Assembly: GCA_002413305.1 (NCBI GenBank)
Contig: DHWS01000014.1
Span: forward strand, 1 to 11,209
DNA: 11,209 nucleotides
Source: Actinobacteria bacterium UBA5176
Lineage (GTDB): Bacteria; Actinomycetota; UBA4738
Direction: 5' to 3'
Both the position numbers and the translations under genes were made by a program. Shown here one piece after another: positions 1 to 6,925 of the stretch (positions are counted from its first letter, which is position 1; every line of letters begins with the position of its first letter). A model generated the notes under the pieces. That model searched no databases. It saw only the letters and a list, made by a program, of their open reading frames with translations, and had not been told where the DNA came from.

Positions 1-1488
1 GGCCCGGGAGGCGGGTTCCCCGGCTGCCTCGAAGCGCCCGGCCCGGCGCTGCTCGTGTTCGATGACACCTACCCGAAGCCGCGGGTCGCTCCGCCCCCGG
101 TCGAGTCGCTGGTGCGAGGGTCGACGCCGACCCTGCTGATCGGTGCCTCCATCGTCCCCTCGCCCGCGATGGACAGGGTGGGAGACCAGGTGACGGGGAT
201 CGTGATGGCGGAGCGGCGGCCCGACCGCCTGTTTCCGGCGAGGGGTTCGATGCACGCGCTCACCTCGAACACCACGCGGTTCGACGGCCTGGTTGCGAGC
301 GTCGACGTCGCGCCCAGCGTCCTCGACTGGTTCGGGATTCCGGCGCCCTCCACGATGGACGGCCTGCCGATCCGGATCGTGCCGGGCGCGCCGGCGCCGT
401 TCGGGCTGCATCGTCTGCACCTCGAACAGCGGCGGGTCCGGCTGCCGGTGGACCTCGGCGAGATCGGATTCATCGGCGCGGTGGGCCTGGCCGGGATCGC
501 CGCACTGGTCTGGCTGACCAAGCGCGACCGGCTCCCGGCGAGGGCTTCGGCGGTGCTTCGGTTCCTGGTGGTGGCCGGGGTCGGGTTCCTCCTGGTCGTG
601 CTCGAAGGCGGCCTGCTCCCGCGCTTCACGTACGCGATGGTCCTGCCGTACCTGGTGCTGGCCACGGCAGGACTGGCCGCGCTGGCGATCGCGGCACGAT
701 GGCGCCGGCCGTTCGGGCCGTTCGTCTTCGTCGGCGCCGTCGGGCTGGCCGGGCTGGTCCTGGACGCGACGGTGGGAGGGCGGGCCCTCCGCATGCCGCT
801 GTACGGGGGGACCATGTTCGACGGCGTGCGGTTCTATGGCCTGCCGAACCTCTTCGTCGCGTTCCTGCTGGCCAGCGCCCTGTTCGTCGCGCACGCACTG
901 TCCCGCCGGGCCGGCTTCGCGGTGTTGTTCGCCGCCGGCTTGTTCGCCGGCTTCCCGGGGCTGGGGGCGAACATCGGGGCGGCGGCCGCGCTGCTGGTGG
1001 CGGCGGTGTTGTGGTGGTGGTTCCGGGGTCAGGCGCGGCGCCCGCTGGGTCTGGCAACTGCCGGCGTCGGTGCGGTCGCCGGTATGGGGTTGGTCTTCCT
1101 GGCGAACCGGCTCAGCTCCGCCACTCCCACCCACGTGACCCGGTTCATCCATCGCGGCGGAGGGCATCTCTCGTACGTGTTCGACACCGTCCGTCGCCGC
1201 CTGGACGTCGGGTTCGGGCAGTTCACGCATGTGCCTGCCGCCTGGATCCCGATCGTCGGCCTGCCCGTCGTGCTGATGCTGGCCCTGCGGGGGCCGGGTC
1301 CGATCGGCCGCGGGCTCCGACCGGAACCCCAATGGCGGTCGGCGATCGTGGCGCTGGTGCTGGCCAGCGTGGTGGCGTACCTGGCTGCGGACACCGGTGT
1401 CGCGGCGGCGGGCCCGGCCTTCCTCTACGCGATGGCCATGATGATCTTCCCGGCACTGGTGCCGGCCGAAGCCTCAAGCCAGGCATGA
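1..1488 (+). CDS. Polytopic membrane protein with alkaline-phosphatase-like N-terminal part (5' end outside window)
   Basis: The frame is open to the left edge, so the true start lies upstream; the GTG at 55 is only the first start-like codon in view. Counting from that codon, residues 20-110 are soluble and end in a stretch (VDVAPSVLDWFGIPAP, about 84-98) typical of the C-terminal end of alkaline-phosphatase/sulfatase-fold domains. Residues 137-470 hold roughly ten hydrophobic helices, for example 137-154, 168-186, 194-214, 222-240, 263-282, 286-323, 335-351, 396-411, 430-445 and 452-470. Two motifs, RFYGLPN (259-265) and AADTGVAAAG (444-453), resemble conserved motifs I associate with uncharacterised actinobacterial membrane proteins of this build. 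The catalytic residues of any phosphatase domain would lie off-window. The stop overlaps the next start as ATGA, implying translational coupling to the deacetylase gene. Function is unknown; a membrane-anchored phospho-transfer or hydrolase role is inference. Confidence 0.8.
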   Translation, partial: GPGGGFPGCLEAPGPALLVFDDTYPKPRVAPPPVESLVRGSTPTLLIGASIVPSPAMDRVGDQVTGIVMAERRPDRLFPARGSMHALTSNTTRFDGLVASVDVAPSVLDWFGIPAPSTMDGLPIRIVPGAPAPFGLHRLHLEQRRVRLPVDLGEIGFIGAVGLAGIAALVWLTKRDRLPARASAVLRFLVVAGVGFLLVVLEGGLLPRFTYAMVLPYLVLATAGLAALAIAARWRRPFGPFVFVGAVGLAGLVLDATVGGRALRMPLYGGTMFDGVRFYGLPNLFVAFLLASALFVAHALSRRAGFAVLFAAGLFAGFPGLGANIGAAAALLVAAVLWWWFRGQARRPLGLATAGVGAVAGMGLVFLANRLSSATPTHVTRFIHRGGGHLSYVFDTVRRRLDVGFGQFTHVPAAWIPIVGLPVVLMLALRGPGPIGRGLRPEPQWRSAIVALVLASVVAYLAADTGVAAAGPAFLYAMAMMIFPALVPAEASSQA

Positions 1489-2636
1489 GCGACCGCGTCG
1501 AGCTGATCTGGTACGGCGACGACATCCCTTGGTACGACCACGGCCCCGAGCACCCCCTTCGGCCGGCACGGGTGATCCTGACCCGCGACCTCATCAACGC
1601 CTACGGAATCATCGACCGGAAGGTGGTGTTCGAAACGCCCGGCCGCACCGCCACCGACCAGGAGCTCCTGACCGTCCATACCGAGCGCTACCTCGACGCG
1701 ACGAAGCGGGCCGGCCGTGGCGAACCGGGGCCGTGGTTCGAGTTCGGCTACGGTCCCGGTGACAACCCGATCTTCCCGGGTATGCACGAATCCTCGGCCC
1801 GGGTGGCCGGCTGTTCGCTGGTGGCCGCTGAAGCCGTGTGGACGGGGCGCGCCCAGCACGCGTTCAACCCGGCCGGCGGGCTGCATCACGCGATGCCCGA
1901 ACGGGCCAGCGGTTTCTGCGTGTACGACGACCCTGCGCTGGCCATCCGGTGGCTCCTGTCGAACGGTGCCGGGCGGGTCGCCTACATCGACGTCGACGTC
2001 CATCACGGCGACGGCCCCCAGGCCATCTTCTACGACGACCCACGGGTGCTCACGATCTCGCTCCACCAGACCGGCCGGACGCTGTTCCCCGGCACGGGGT
2101 TCGTCGAGGAGATGGGGCGTGGCGAGGCGAGGGGCACGAAGGTGAACATCCCTCTCCCGCCATTCACCGGCGGGGCCGAGTGGCTGCTGGCCTTCGACGC
2201 CGTGGTCCCGCCGCTGATCGAAGCGTGGAAACCGGACGTGCTGGTCACGCAGCTGGGGTGCGACACGCACCATACGGACCCACTGGCCATGATGGCCCTG
2301 ACCACGGGAACGTACCGGGAGACCGCCCGCCGTCTCCACGACCTTGCCCACCGCACGGCGGGCGGGAGGTGGGTGGCGACGGGAGGCGGCGGCTACCAAT
2401 GGGCACGGGTGGTCCCGCGGGCGTGGACGATCTACTTCGCCGAGATGGCCGGCGCCGAGCTCCCCGACGCACTCCCGGAGGCCTGGATCGAAGAGGCCGA
2501 ACGCGAGCTGGGGTCGGAGGTCCCCTCGACGCTCTCCGAGCCATCCGTCTCGGGCCGCGCTCCCCGGGAGACCGTGATGGCCGTGGTCGCCGACGTGAAG
2601 CGGTCGATCTTCCCGCATCACGGGATCTCCGGCTGA
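1485..2636 (+). CDS. acuC: AcuC-type histone deacetylase family protein
   Basis: A 383-residue Zn-dependent deacetylase of the arginase/HDAC fold. AcuC proteins deacetylate acyl-lysines, classically reactivating acetyl-CoA synthetase. The N-terminal YDHGPEHPLRPAR (17-29) is the AcuC/HDAC entry motif. Catalytic features are intact: the His-His pair H134/H135, zinc ligands D171 and H173 within YIDVDVHHGDG (167-177), third ligand D260 in GCDTHHTDP (258-266), and the transition-state tyrosine Y304 in GGGGY. Length fits AcuC (about 380). I chose the ATG at 1485 although the frame stays open further upstream, because it gives the ATGA overlap with the preceding gene and begins exactly where HDAC homology starts. 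No strong Shine-Dalgarno is visible, consistent with coupled translation. The substrate cannot be told from sequence; acetyl-CoA synthetase is the family default and no acs/acuA gene is in view. Confidence 0.9.
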   Translation: MSDRVELIWYGDDIPWYDHGPEHPLRPARVILTRDLINAYGIIDRKVVFETPGRTATDQELLTVHTERYLDATKRAGRGEPGPWFEFGYGPGDNPIFPGMHESSARVAGCSLVAAEAVWTGRAQHAFNPAGGLHHAMPERASGFCVYDDPALAIRWLLSNGAGRVAYIDVDVHHGDGPQAIFYDDPRVLTISLHQTGRTLFPGTGFVEEMGRGEARGTKVNIPLPPFTGGAEWLLAFDAVVPPLIEAWKPDVLVTQLGCDTHHTDPLAMMALTTGTYRETARRLHDLAHRTAGGRWVATGGGGYQWARVVPRAWTIYFAEMAGAELPDALPEAWIEEAERELGSEVPSTLSEPSVSGRAPRETVMAVVADVKRSIFPHHGISG

Positions 2637-2663
2637 CCGGACCCGCCTAGACTGCATCGCACA

Positions 2664-2993
2664 TTGAGGACCTGTTCGAACTGCGGCAGCGCGAACCCAG
2701 CCGACGCCCGATTCTGTTTCCACTGCGGCCTGCCCCTGGCGGACACGTGTCCGAGCTGCGGCGCCGACCTCGTGCCGGGAGCCCGCTTCTGTCCCTCCTG
2801 CGGCACCCCGCTCTCCCCACCGGACGACGGCCCGGCGGAACGCAAGCTGGTGACGATGCTGTTCGCCGACGTGACCGGATCCACGGGGCTTGGAGAGCGC
2901 CTGGATCCCGAGCATCTCGGGGACGTCCTGAGCGCCTTCTTCGCGGCCATTCGGCGGGAGCTCGAGGCGGGACGGCCGCGATCCCGGGCATGA
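2664..2993 (+). pseudogene. Truncated zinc-ribbon nucleotide cyclase (remnant)
   Basis: An open frame of 109 residues from a TTG start. Four CxxC pairs (C4/C7, C18/C21, C29/C32, C43/C46) form two zinc ribbons. They are followed by the first strand of a class III cyclase domain, RKLVTMLFADVTGST (60-74), with the first metal aspartate D69. The homology stops near residue 101 and a stop follows 8 residues later. The second metal aspartate (GDAVMAVFG-type loop), the NxxxR transition-state residues and any ATPase/TPR tail are absent, so it cannot be an active cyclase. I see no continuation in the other two plus frames, so this looks like a deletion rather than a single frameshift. No Shine-Dalgarno precedes the TTG, but a TAGACT hexamer at 2648-2653 would fit a -10 box for a leaderless transcript. 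It could still be expressed as a small zinc-ribbon protein; I favour a decaying gene. Confidence 0.7.
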
Positions 2994-3277
2994 GACAAGG
3001 AGCCTCAGTGGGCGGGCCGATAGGGCAGGGACTCCATCTCAGGCCGGAGCACTGCCGGCGGGCGCAGAGGTCGGGCCGAGTCAGCTCTTCTGGGCCGCGA
3101 CCCAGGCCCGATGAATACTTCCCTGGGCTGAACAGCGTCGACACCACTCGGGTCATCGAGGGCGAGCCGAACCTTTCGGACCAGGGGTCCGCTGCTCGTC
3201 GAGGTCGCTCTCGCCTCCCAACCCTGGCGCGACATGCGAAGGCATCCCGAATGTTCGCAGAGAACGTCGAACGGAGA
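2994..3277. other. Gene-free convergent interval between cyclase remnant and intact cyclase
   Basis: About 284 bases between the remnant's stop and the stop of the minus-strand cyclase. Open frames cross it on both strands but none shows a family motif or a convincing start. Small inverted repeats are present: TGCGAA/TTCGCA (3235-3240 and 3254-3259), just past the end of the minus-strand cyclase and a weak terminator candidate without a T-run, and TCGGGCC/GGCCCGA (3071-3077 and 3105-3111). It may hold degraded sequence from the deleted part of the plus-strand cyclase, but I cannot recognise any. Confidence 0.5.
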
Positions 3278-6200
3278 TCAGCCGAGGCGAGCGAGCAATT
3301 CCCGAGCTCGTGCGACCCCTACCGAGAACCCCTTCGCCCCGCAGAGGGCTTCAGCCTCCCCAAGGGCAGCGCGCGCCTCGTCGGTCCGTCCCGCCGCCAA
3401 GAGGACCTCTCCGAGGGACAGCCGCGAGAATCCCTGAAGAAAGAGGAAGTCGGTTGGCTCCAGGATCGCCACTGCATCTCGGGCCAGGTCGACGGCCGCA
3501 TCCAGCTCGCCTCGGCGCGCGAGGATCTTGGACCGGATGCTGCGGACGAGCCCCTGAGAGTACGCGTCCTCGCTGCCCGCCGCCTCCTCGCTGATCCGGA
3601 CGAATTCGTCCGCGTCTTCCTCGCGGCCCTGTGCGTAGAGCGCCTCGGCCAGGATCGCGGCGACGGTCGAGAGCCAGGAAAGCTCCCCGATCTCACGGAG
3701 CACCTCCACGCCCCGTCGGAGGCTGGGCTCAGCCTCTACCGGCTCACCCGCCAGCACCTCCACCCAGCCGTGCATCTGGGTGAGCGGTCCCGACAGCCAA
3801 ACCGGGATAGCCACCTCCTCAAGGATGGCGTGGGCCCGGTCAATGAGCTGCCGAGCCTCGTCGAACCTTCCGCGCATGGCTTCGAGCTTCGCCATGACGA
3901 ACATGGCCGTCGACATGGCCTTGCGGTCGCCGTCTGCGCGTTCGAGGACGGAGTGACATTTCCCGATGGCCTCCGGGACGGGTGTCGGGCCGCCCCACAC
4001 AACGAGCGGCACCCAGGACAGATACTCGAGTTCCTCCCTCGTGTTGCCGGCGGCGTGGGCATGTCCGGCCGCTCGCTCCCACTCCTCTTCGGAGATCGCG
4101 AACTGGCACGTGAGCAGGTGGACCAGGCCGAGCAGCGCCCACGCCTTCGCCAGCCCGGCTTCGTTGTGTGCGCTCTCGAAGATTGAGATGGCCCGGTTGG
4201 CCTCGCGGAACGCCTCGTCCGCCCACCCCTCTGGATCGGTGAAGACCCGCATCCACAGACCGAGGACCATGGCGTGCGCCTGCAGAGTCGGGTCACCGGA
4301 CGTCGCAGCCGCAAGGGCGGTCTCGGCGCTGACCTTCCGCATCCGGTCGAAGTCCCCCGTCTCCAGCAGGGCAAAGGCCAGGTCGGGAAGGAGCTGTGCC
4401 CGCGCGGAGGCATCGGCGCTGGCCAAGTTGGCGGCGCGTGACAGGAGGTTCACGGATGCCGGCATGTCGCCGCGCGCGAACGCCCGGCGGCCCGCCGACG
4501 CCAGGGGAATCGCGGCTCGGCGGCCCAGGGCCTCGGTCCGGGCATTCGGGGGACTGAGCTCGGACAGTGTTTGGTAGGCCTGCTCCAAGTGGTAGCCCAC
4601 GATCTCCTCGTACTCGCCCGCGCGGCCCCGGATCTTGGCTTCCAGCCACCCCGCGAAGCGTTCGTGCAGGTCGGTTCGGGAGGCCTTGGGGATCCCGCCG
4701 TAGGCCGCATCACGGATCAATATGTGGGCGAACCGGAAGGCATCTTCCTCCGCCAACTCCGAACGGTCGGGACGGATGAGTTCCTTGCGGGTCAGCGACT
4801 GCAGGGCACCACCTACGGTCGCACGCCGTTCGGGGGGGGAGAGCTCGGACACCGCTCCCCACCAGAAGGTGCGTCCGATGATCGATGCCCGTTCGATCAC
4901 GTCCCGCTCCTGGTGCTCCAGTCGATCGAGCCGGGCGGTCAGCAGCGCTTGGATCGTGGGCGGGATGGTGAGCGAAGAGAGGTCCCCGATGACGGACCAC
5001 GATCCGTTGCTTCGCTGCAAGAAGCCGTCGTCGACCAGCATCCGAAGGGTCTCCTCGACGAACAGGGGGTTTCCTTCGGCGACCCCCGCGATCCGGGTGC
5101 GCGTCTCGGATGTCAGCTCGCCTCCGCTCAAGAGATGGTGGATCAGCCCGTCGGTCTCTCCCCCGGAGAGGGGCCGGAGCGTGGCGATGGAGGCGTTGGA
5201 CTTGCCGGTCATCCACGCCCCTCGAACCTCGAGCAGTTCTGGGCGGGCCATGCAAAGGATCAGCACGGGCACCTCGCGGAGCCAGTCCACGAGGTATTCG
5301 AGGAGGTCCAGGAACGTCGGCTCTCCCCAGTGGATGTCGTCGAAGACGACCACGAGCGGCCGTCGACCGGCCAGTTGCTCCAGGAGCTTGCGGACGGACC
5401 AGAAGGTCTCCTGGATCCCCGGCCGGACATCGGAAAGCCCCAGCAGCGCGGCGAGGCGCTCTTCGATCAGCTCAGCGTCCAGCACGGGATGGCCCGCATC
5501 GGCAGGGTGTAGGAGCTGTCGCAATCTCGGCCGGACGTCCTCCGGGGAGTCAAGCGAGCCGATTCCCGCAGCGTCCCGGATGACCTCCACGATGGGCCAG
5601 AACGTGATGCCTTCGCCGTAAGGCAAGCACCGGCCCGAGATCACGTGCGCTCTCCCGTTGAGGCCGGACACCAACTCCGCGACAAGCCTCGACTTGCCCA
5701 AGCCCGCAGGAGCCAAGATCGTGACGAGCTCGCAAGACCGGGCGTCGACCGTTTGCTGGAACGCCTTCTCCAACGACTGGAGCTCCGCTTCGCGCCCGAC
5801 CAGCGGCGAGTCCATCTGTCTGGGAGACCCGGAAACGCCGGCCGCGACGCTCATGACGCGCCACGCCCGGAGCGGTTCCCGCTTCCCTTTCACCGAGAGC
5901 GCCGGGAGCGCCTCCGTTGTCGCGACCCCCCGGATGAGCCGGTAGGTCAGTTCGCCGATCAGGATGTCGCCGGGTTCGGCCGACTGCTCCAGCCGGGCAG
6001 CTACGTTCACCGCGTCGCCGATCACGAACGATTCGCCGCGGCTCGGATCCCCAGCGATGACCTCACCGGTGTTGACCCCGCTTCGGGTCGAGATCTGGAC
6101 CCCCCATCGTCGAGCGAACTCCTCGTTGAGGTCGTGGAGGTTCGCCCGCATCTCGAGCGCCGCGCGAACCGCACGGATGGCATCGTCTTCGTGCAGGCGC

Positions 6201-6493
6201 GGGACGCCGAACACCGCCATGACCGCGTCGCCGATGAACTTCTCTGTCGTGCCGCCGTGTCGGTCGACGATCGATCGCATCTCGTGGAAGTACCGCGCCA
6301 TCAGTTGTCGGAGCGACTCCGGGTCAAGTTCCGTTCCGAGGACCGTCGACCCGGCGATGTCGCAGAACAGCACGGTGACCACCTTGCGGGCCTCGGACAC
6401 CGCGCCAGAGAGGATCATGCCGCACGCTAGGCACGACTGGGCATCCGGGCCGTTGTCGGTTCCACATCGCGGGCACGTGAGCGCGATCGTCAT
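3278..6493 (-). CDS. Zinc-ribbon / class III nucleotide cyclase / AAA ATPase / TPR signalling protein
   Basis: A 1071-residue multidomain cytoplasmic protein. Residues 7-24 form a zinc ribbon (C7/C10, C21/C24). Residues about 36-215 are a class III cyclase domain with metal aspartates D45 (FCDIAGST) and D89 (GDAVMAVFG), K85, and transition-state residues N163 and R167 (GDAVNVAARLE). Residues 228-480 are a STAND/AAA-like ATPase: Walker A APAGLGKS (261-268, first Gly replaced by Ala), Walker B VVVFDDIHW (381-389), and EGNPLFVEE (473-481). From about 640 to the end is helical repeat sequence of TPR type. No DNA-binding HTH is seen. The ATG at 6493 is chosen because the zinc ribbon starts there and GGAAGGG lies 7 bases upstream; the open frame continues 77 codons further but without homology. 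Inferred role: an NTP-dependent signal integrator that may make a cyclic nucleotide. The residue aligned to the adenine-selecting Asp is F156, so the substrate is uncertain. Confidence 0.88.
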   Translation of the reverse strand: MTIALTCPRCGTDNGPDAQSCLACGMILSGAVSEARKVVTVLFCDIAGSTVLGTELDPESLRQLMARYFHEMRSIVDRHGGTTEKFIGDAVMAVFGVPRLHEDDAIRAVRAALEMRANLHDLNEEFARRWGVQISTRSGVNTGEVIAGDPSRGESFVIGDAVNVAARLEQSAEPGDILIGELTYRLIRGVATTEALPALSVKGKREPLRAWRVMSVAAGVSGSPRQMDSPLVGREAELQSLEKAFQQTVDARSCELVTILAPAGLGKSRLVAELVSGLNGRAHVISGRCLPYGEGITFWPIVEVIRDAAGIGSLDSPEDVRPRLRQLLHPADAGHPVLDAELIEERLAALLGLSDVRPGIQETFWSVRKLLEQLAGRRPLVVVFDDIHWGEPTFLDLLEYLVDWLREVPVLILCMARPELLEVRGAWMTGKSNASIATLRPLSGGETDGLIHHLLSGGELTSETRTRIAGVAEGNPLFVEETLRMLVDDGFLQRSNGSWSVIGDLSSLTIPPTIQALLTARLDRLEHQERDVIERASIIGRTFWWGAVSELSPPERRATVGGALQSLTRKELIRPDRSELAEEDAFRFAHILIRDAAYGGIPKASRTDLHERFAGWLEAKIRGRAGEYEEIVGYHLEQAYQTLSELSPPNARTEALGRRAAIPLASAGRRAFARGDMPASVNLLSRAANLASADASARAQLLPDLAFALLETGDFDRMRKVSAETALAAATSGDPTLQAHAMVLGLWMRVFTDPEGWADEAFREANRAISIFESAHNEAGLAKAWALLGLVHLLTCQFAISEEEWERAAGHAHAAGNTREELEYLSWVPLVVWGGPTPVPEAIGKCHSVLERADGDRKAMSTAMFVMAKLEAMRGRFDEARQLIDRAHAILEEVAIPVWLSGPLTQMHGWVEVLAGEPVEAEPSLRRGVEVLREIGELSWLSTVAAILAEALYAQGREEDADEFVRISEEAAGSEDAYSQGLVRSIRSKILARRGELDAAVDLARDAVAILEPTDFLFLQGFSRLSLGEVLLAAGRTDEARAALGEAEALCGAKGFSVGVARARELLARLG

Positions 6494-6520
6494 GGAACAA
6501 CCCTTCCATAGAAGGTGGGC

Positions 6521-6541
6521 CGGTTGACAAGAGGGCAACCG
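6521..6541. promoter_or_regulatory. Inverted repeat, possible operator
   Basis: A perfect 6-base inverted repeat, CGGTTG (6521-6526) and CAACCG (6536-6541), separated by 9 bases. It sits just downstream of the inferred minus-strand transcription start, where a bound regulator would block the cyclase gene, and within the region shared with the divergent peptide operon. It could be chance; half-sites of 6 bases are short. Confidence 0.3.
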
Positions 6542-6550
6542 TTGGACAGG

Positions 6551-6580
6551 ATTCTGACCGGCCATCCGGGGACTGGTCAA
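6551..6580 (-). promoter_or_regulatory. Candidate promoter for the minus-strand cyclase
   Basis: On the minus strand TTGACC (6575-6580) is followed after 18 bases by CAGAAT (6551-6556), which match the sigma-70-type -35 and -10 boxes at 5/6 and 4/6 positions. Transcription would begin near 6543, giving a leader of about 50 bases with GGAAGGG before the ATG at 6493. Pattern match only. Confidence 0.4.
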
Positions 6581-6597
6581 GGGTGGGCCCGCGCCTC

Positions 6598-6626
6598 TTG
6601 ACACCGGCGGGAAGATGCTCATGACT
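6598..6626 (+). promoter_or_regulatory. Candidate promoter for the peptide/diiron-oxidase operon
   Basis: A perfect -35 consensus TTGACA (6598-6603) is followed after 17 bases by ATGACT (6621-6626), a poor -10. The resulting leader of roughly 30 bases ends in GAGAGGAG (6647-6654), 6 bases before the ATG at 6661. A second TTGACA on the same strand lies at 6524-6529 with AGGATT 18 bases on. The -35 is convincing, the -10 is not. Confidence 0.35.
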
Positions 6627-6660
6627 GTGTGCCCAGGATCTCGGTTGAGAGGAGCGGGCG

Positions 6661-6918
6661 ATGGCGGATGACGAAGGATACGAACAAGTGGCTTTGCTGG
6701 GTGACGCTCTCGACCGTGCTGCATTCAGGCGGGCCTTCTCCGAAGACCCGCTGGCGGCGATGACGACAAGCAACATCGACGCGTCGAAGATCCCGCAGAA
6801 CATCATCGAAGCACTGGCCGAACTCACTCCCGCCGAGCTGCGTGTTCTTTCCCAGATCAAGGACGTCTTGCAGAAGGACGGGCTCCTTTCGTCGGGGATC
6901 ATCGCCCATATGGTCTGA
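6661..6918 (+). CDS. Small leader-like peptide (possible RiPP precursor, NHLP/Os1348-like)
   Basis: An 85-residue soluble protein with an excellent start: ATG preceded by GAGAGGAG at 6-base spacing. It has no signal peptide, no membrane helix and no cysteine. Residues 13-34 (LGDALDRAAFRRAFSEDPLAAM) have the D-x-x-FR-x-x-F-x-x-DP-x-AA pattern of nitrile-hydratase-like leader peptides and Os1348-type RiPP precursors. Residues 51-72 (ALAELTPAELRVLSQIKDVL region) match the LTPEEL-type helix that follows in those families and also in the aroma-sacti domain. The last 13 residues, from D73 with GLLSSGIIAHMV, are the only candidate core. The diiron oxidase gene starts 7 bases after its stop, so the two are almost certainly cotranscribed. 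Family membership is by eye. A regulatory or carrier protein, or a LigA-like subunit, remains possible. Confidence 0.75.
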   Translation: MADDEGYEQVALLGDALDRAAFRRAFSEDPLAAMTTSNIDASKIPQNIIEALAELTPAELRVLSQIKDVLQKDGLLSSGIIAHMV

Positions 6919-6925
6919 CGCGGAC

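Noticed and set aside
699..1484. Upstream extension of the acuC-like frame by 262 codons
   Set aside because: The extension is low-complexity Arg/Ala/Gly sequence overlapping the membrane protein gene; HDAC homology begins at the ATG at 1485.
1425..2915. 496-residue open frame on the minus strand
   Set aside because: It is antisense to the acuC-like gene and the cyclase remnant, with no family motif and biased composition.
3005..3235. 76-residue minus-strand frame in the gene-free interval
   Set aside because: No recognisable motif, no convincing ribosome site, and composition typical of a chance frame.
2747..4186. 479-residue plus-strand frame
   Set aside because: It crosses the remnant in the wrong frame and then runs antisense to the intact cyclase; no domain is visible.
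6494..6724. 77-codon N-terminal extension of the minus-strand cyclase
   Set aside because: It has no homology, would overlap the peptide gene, and the ATG at 6493 has a good Shine-Dalgarno directly before the zinc ribbon.
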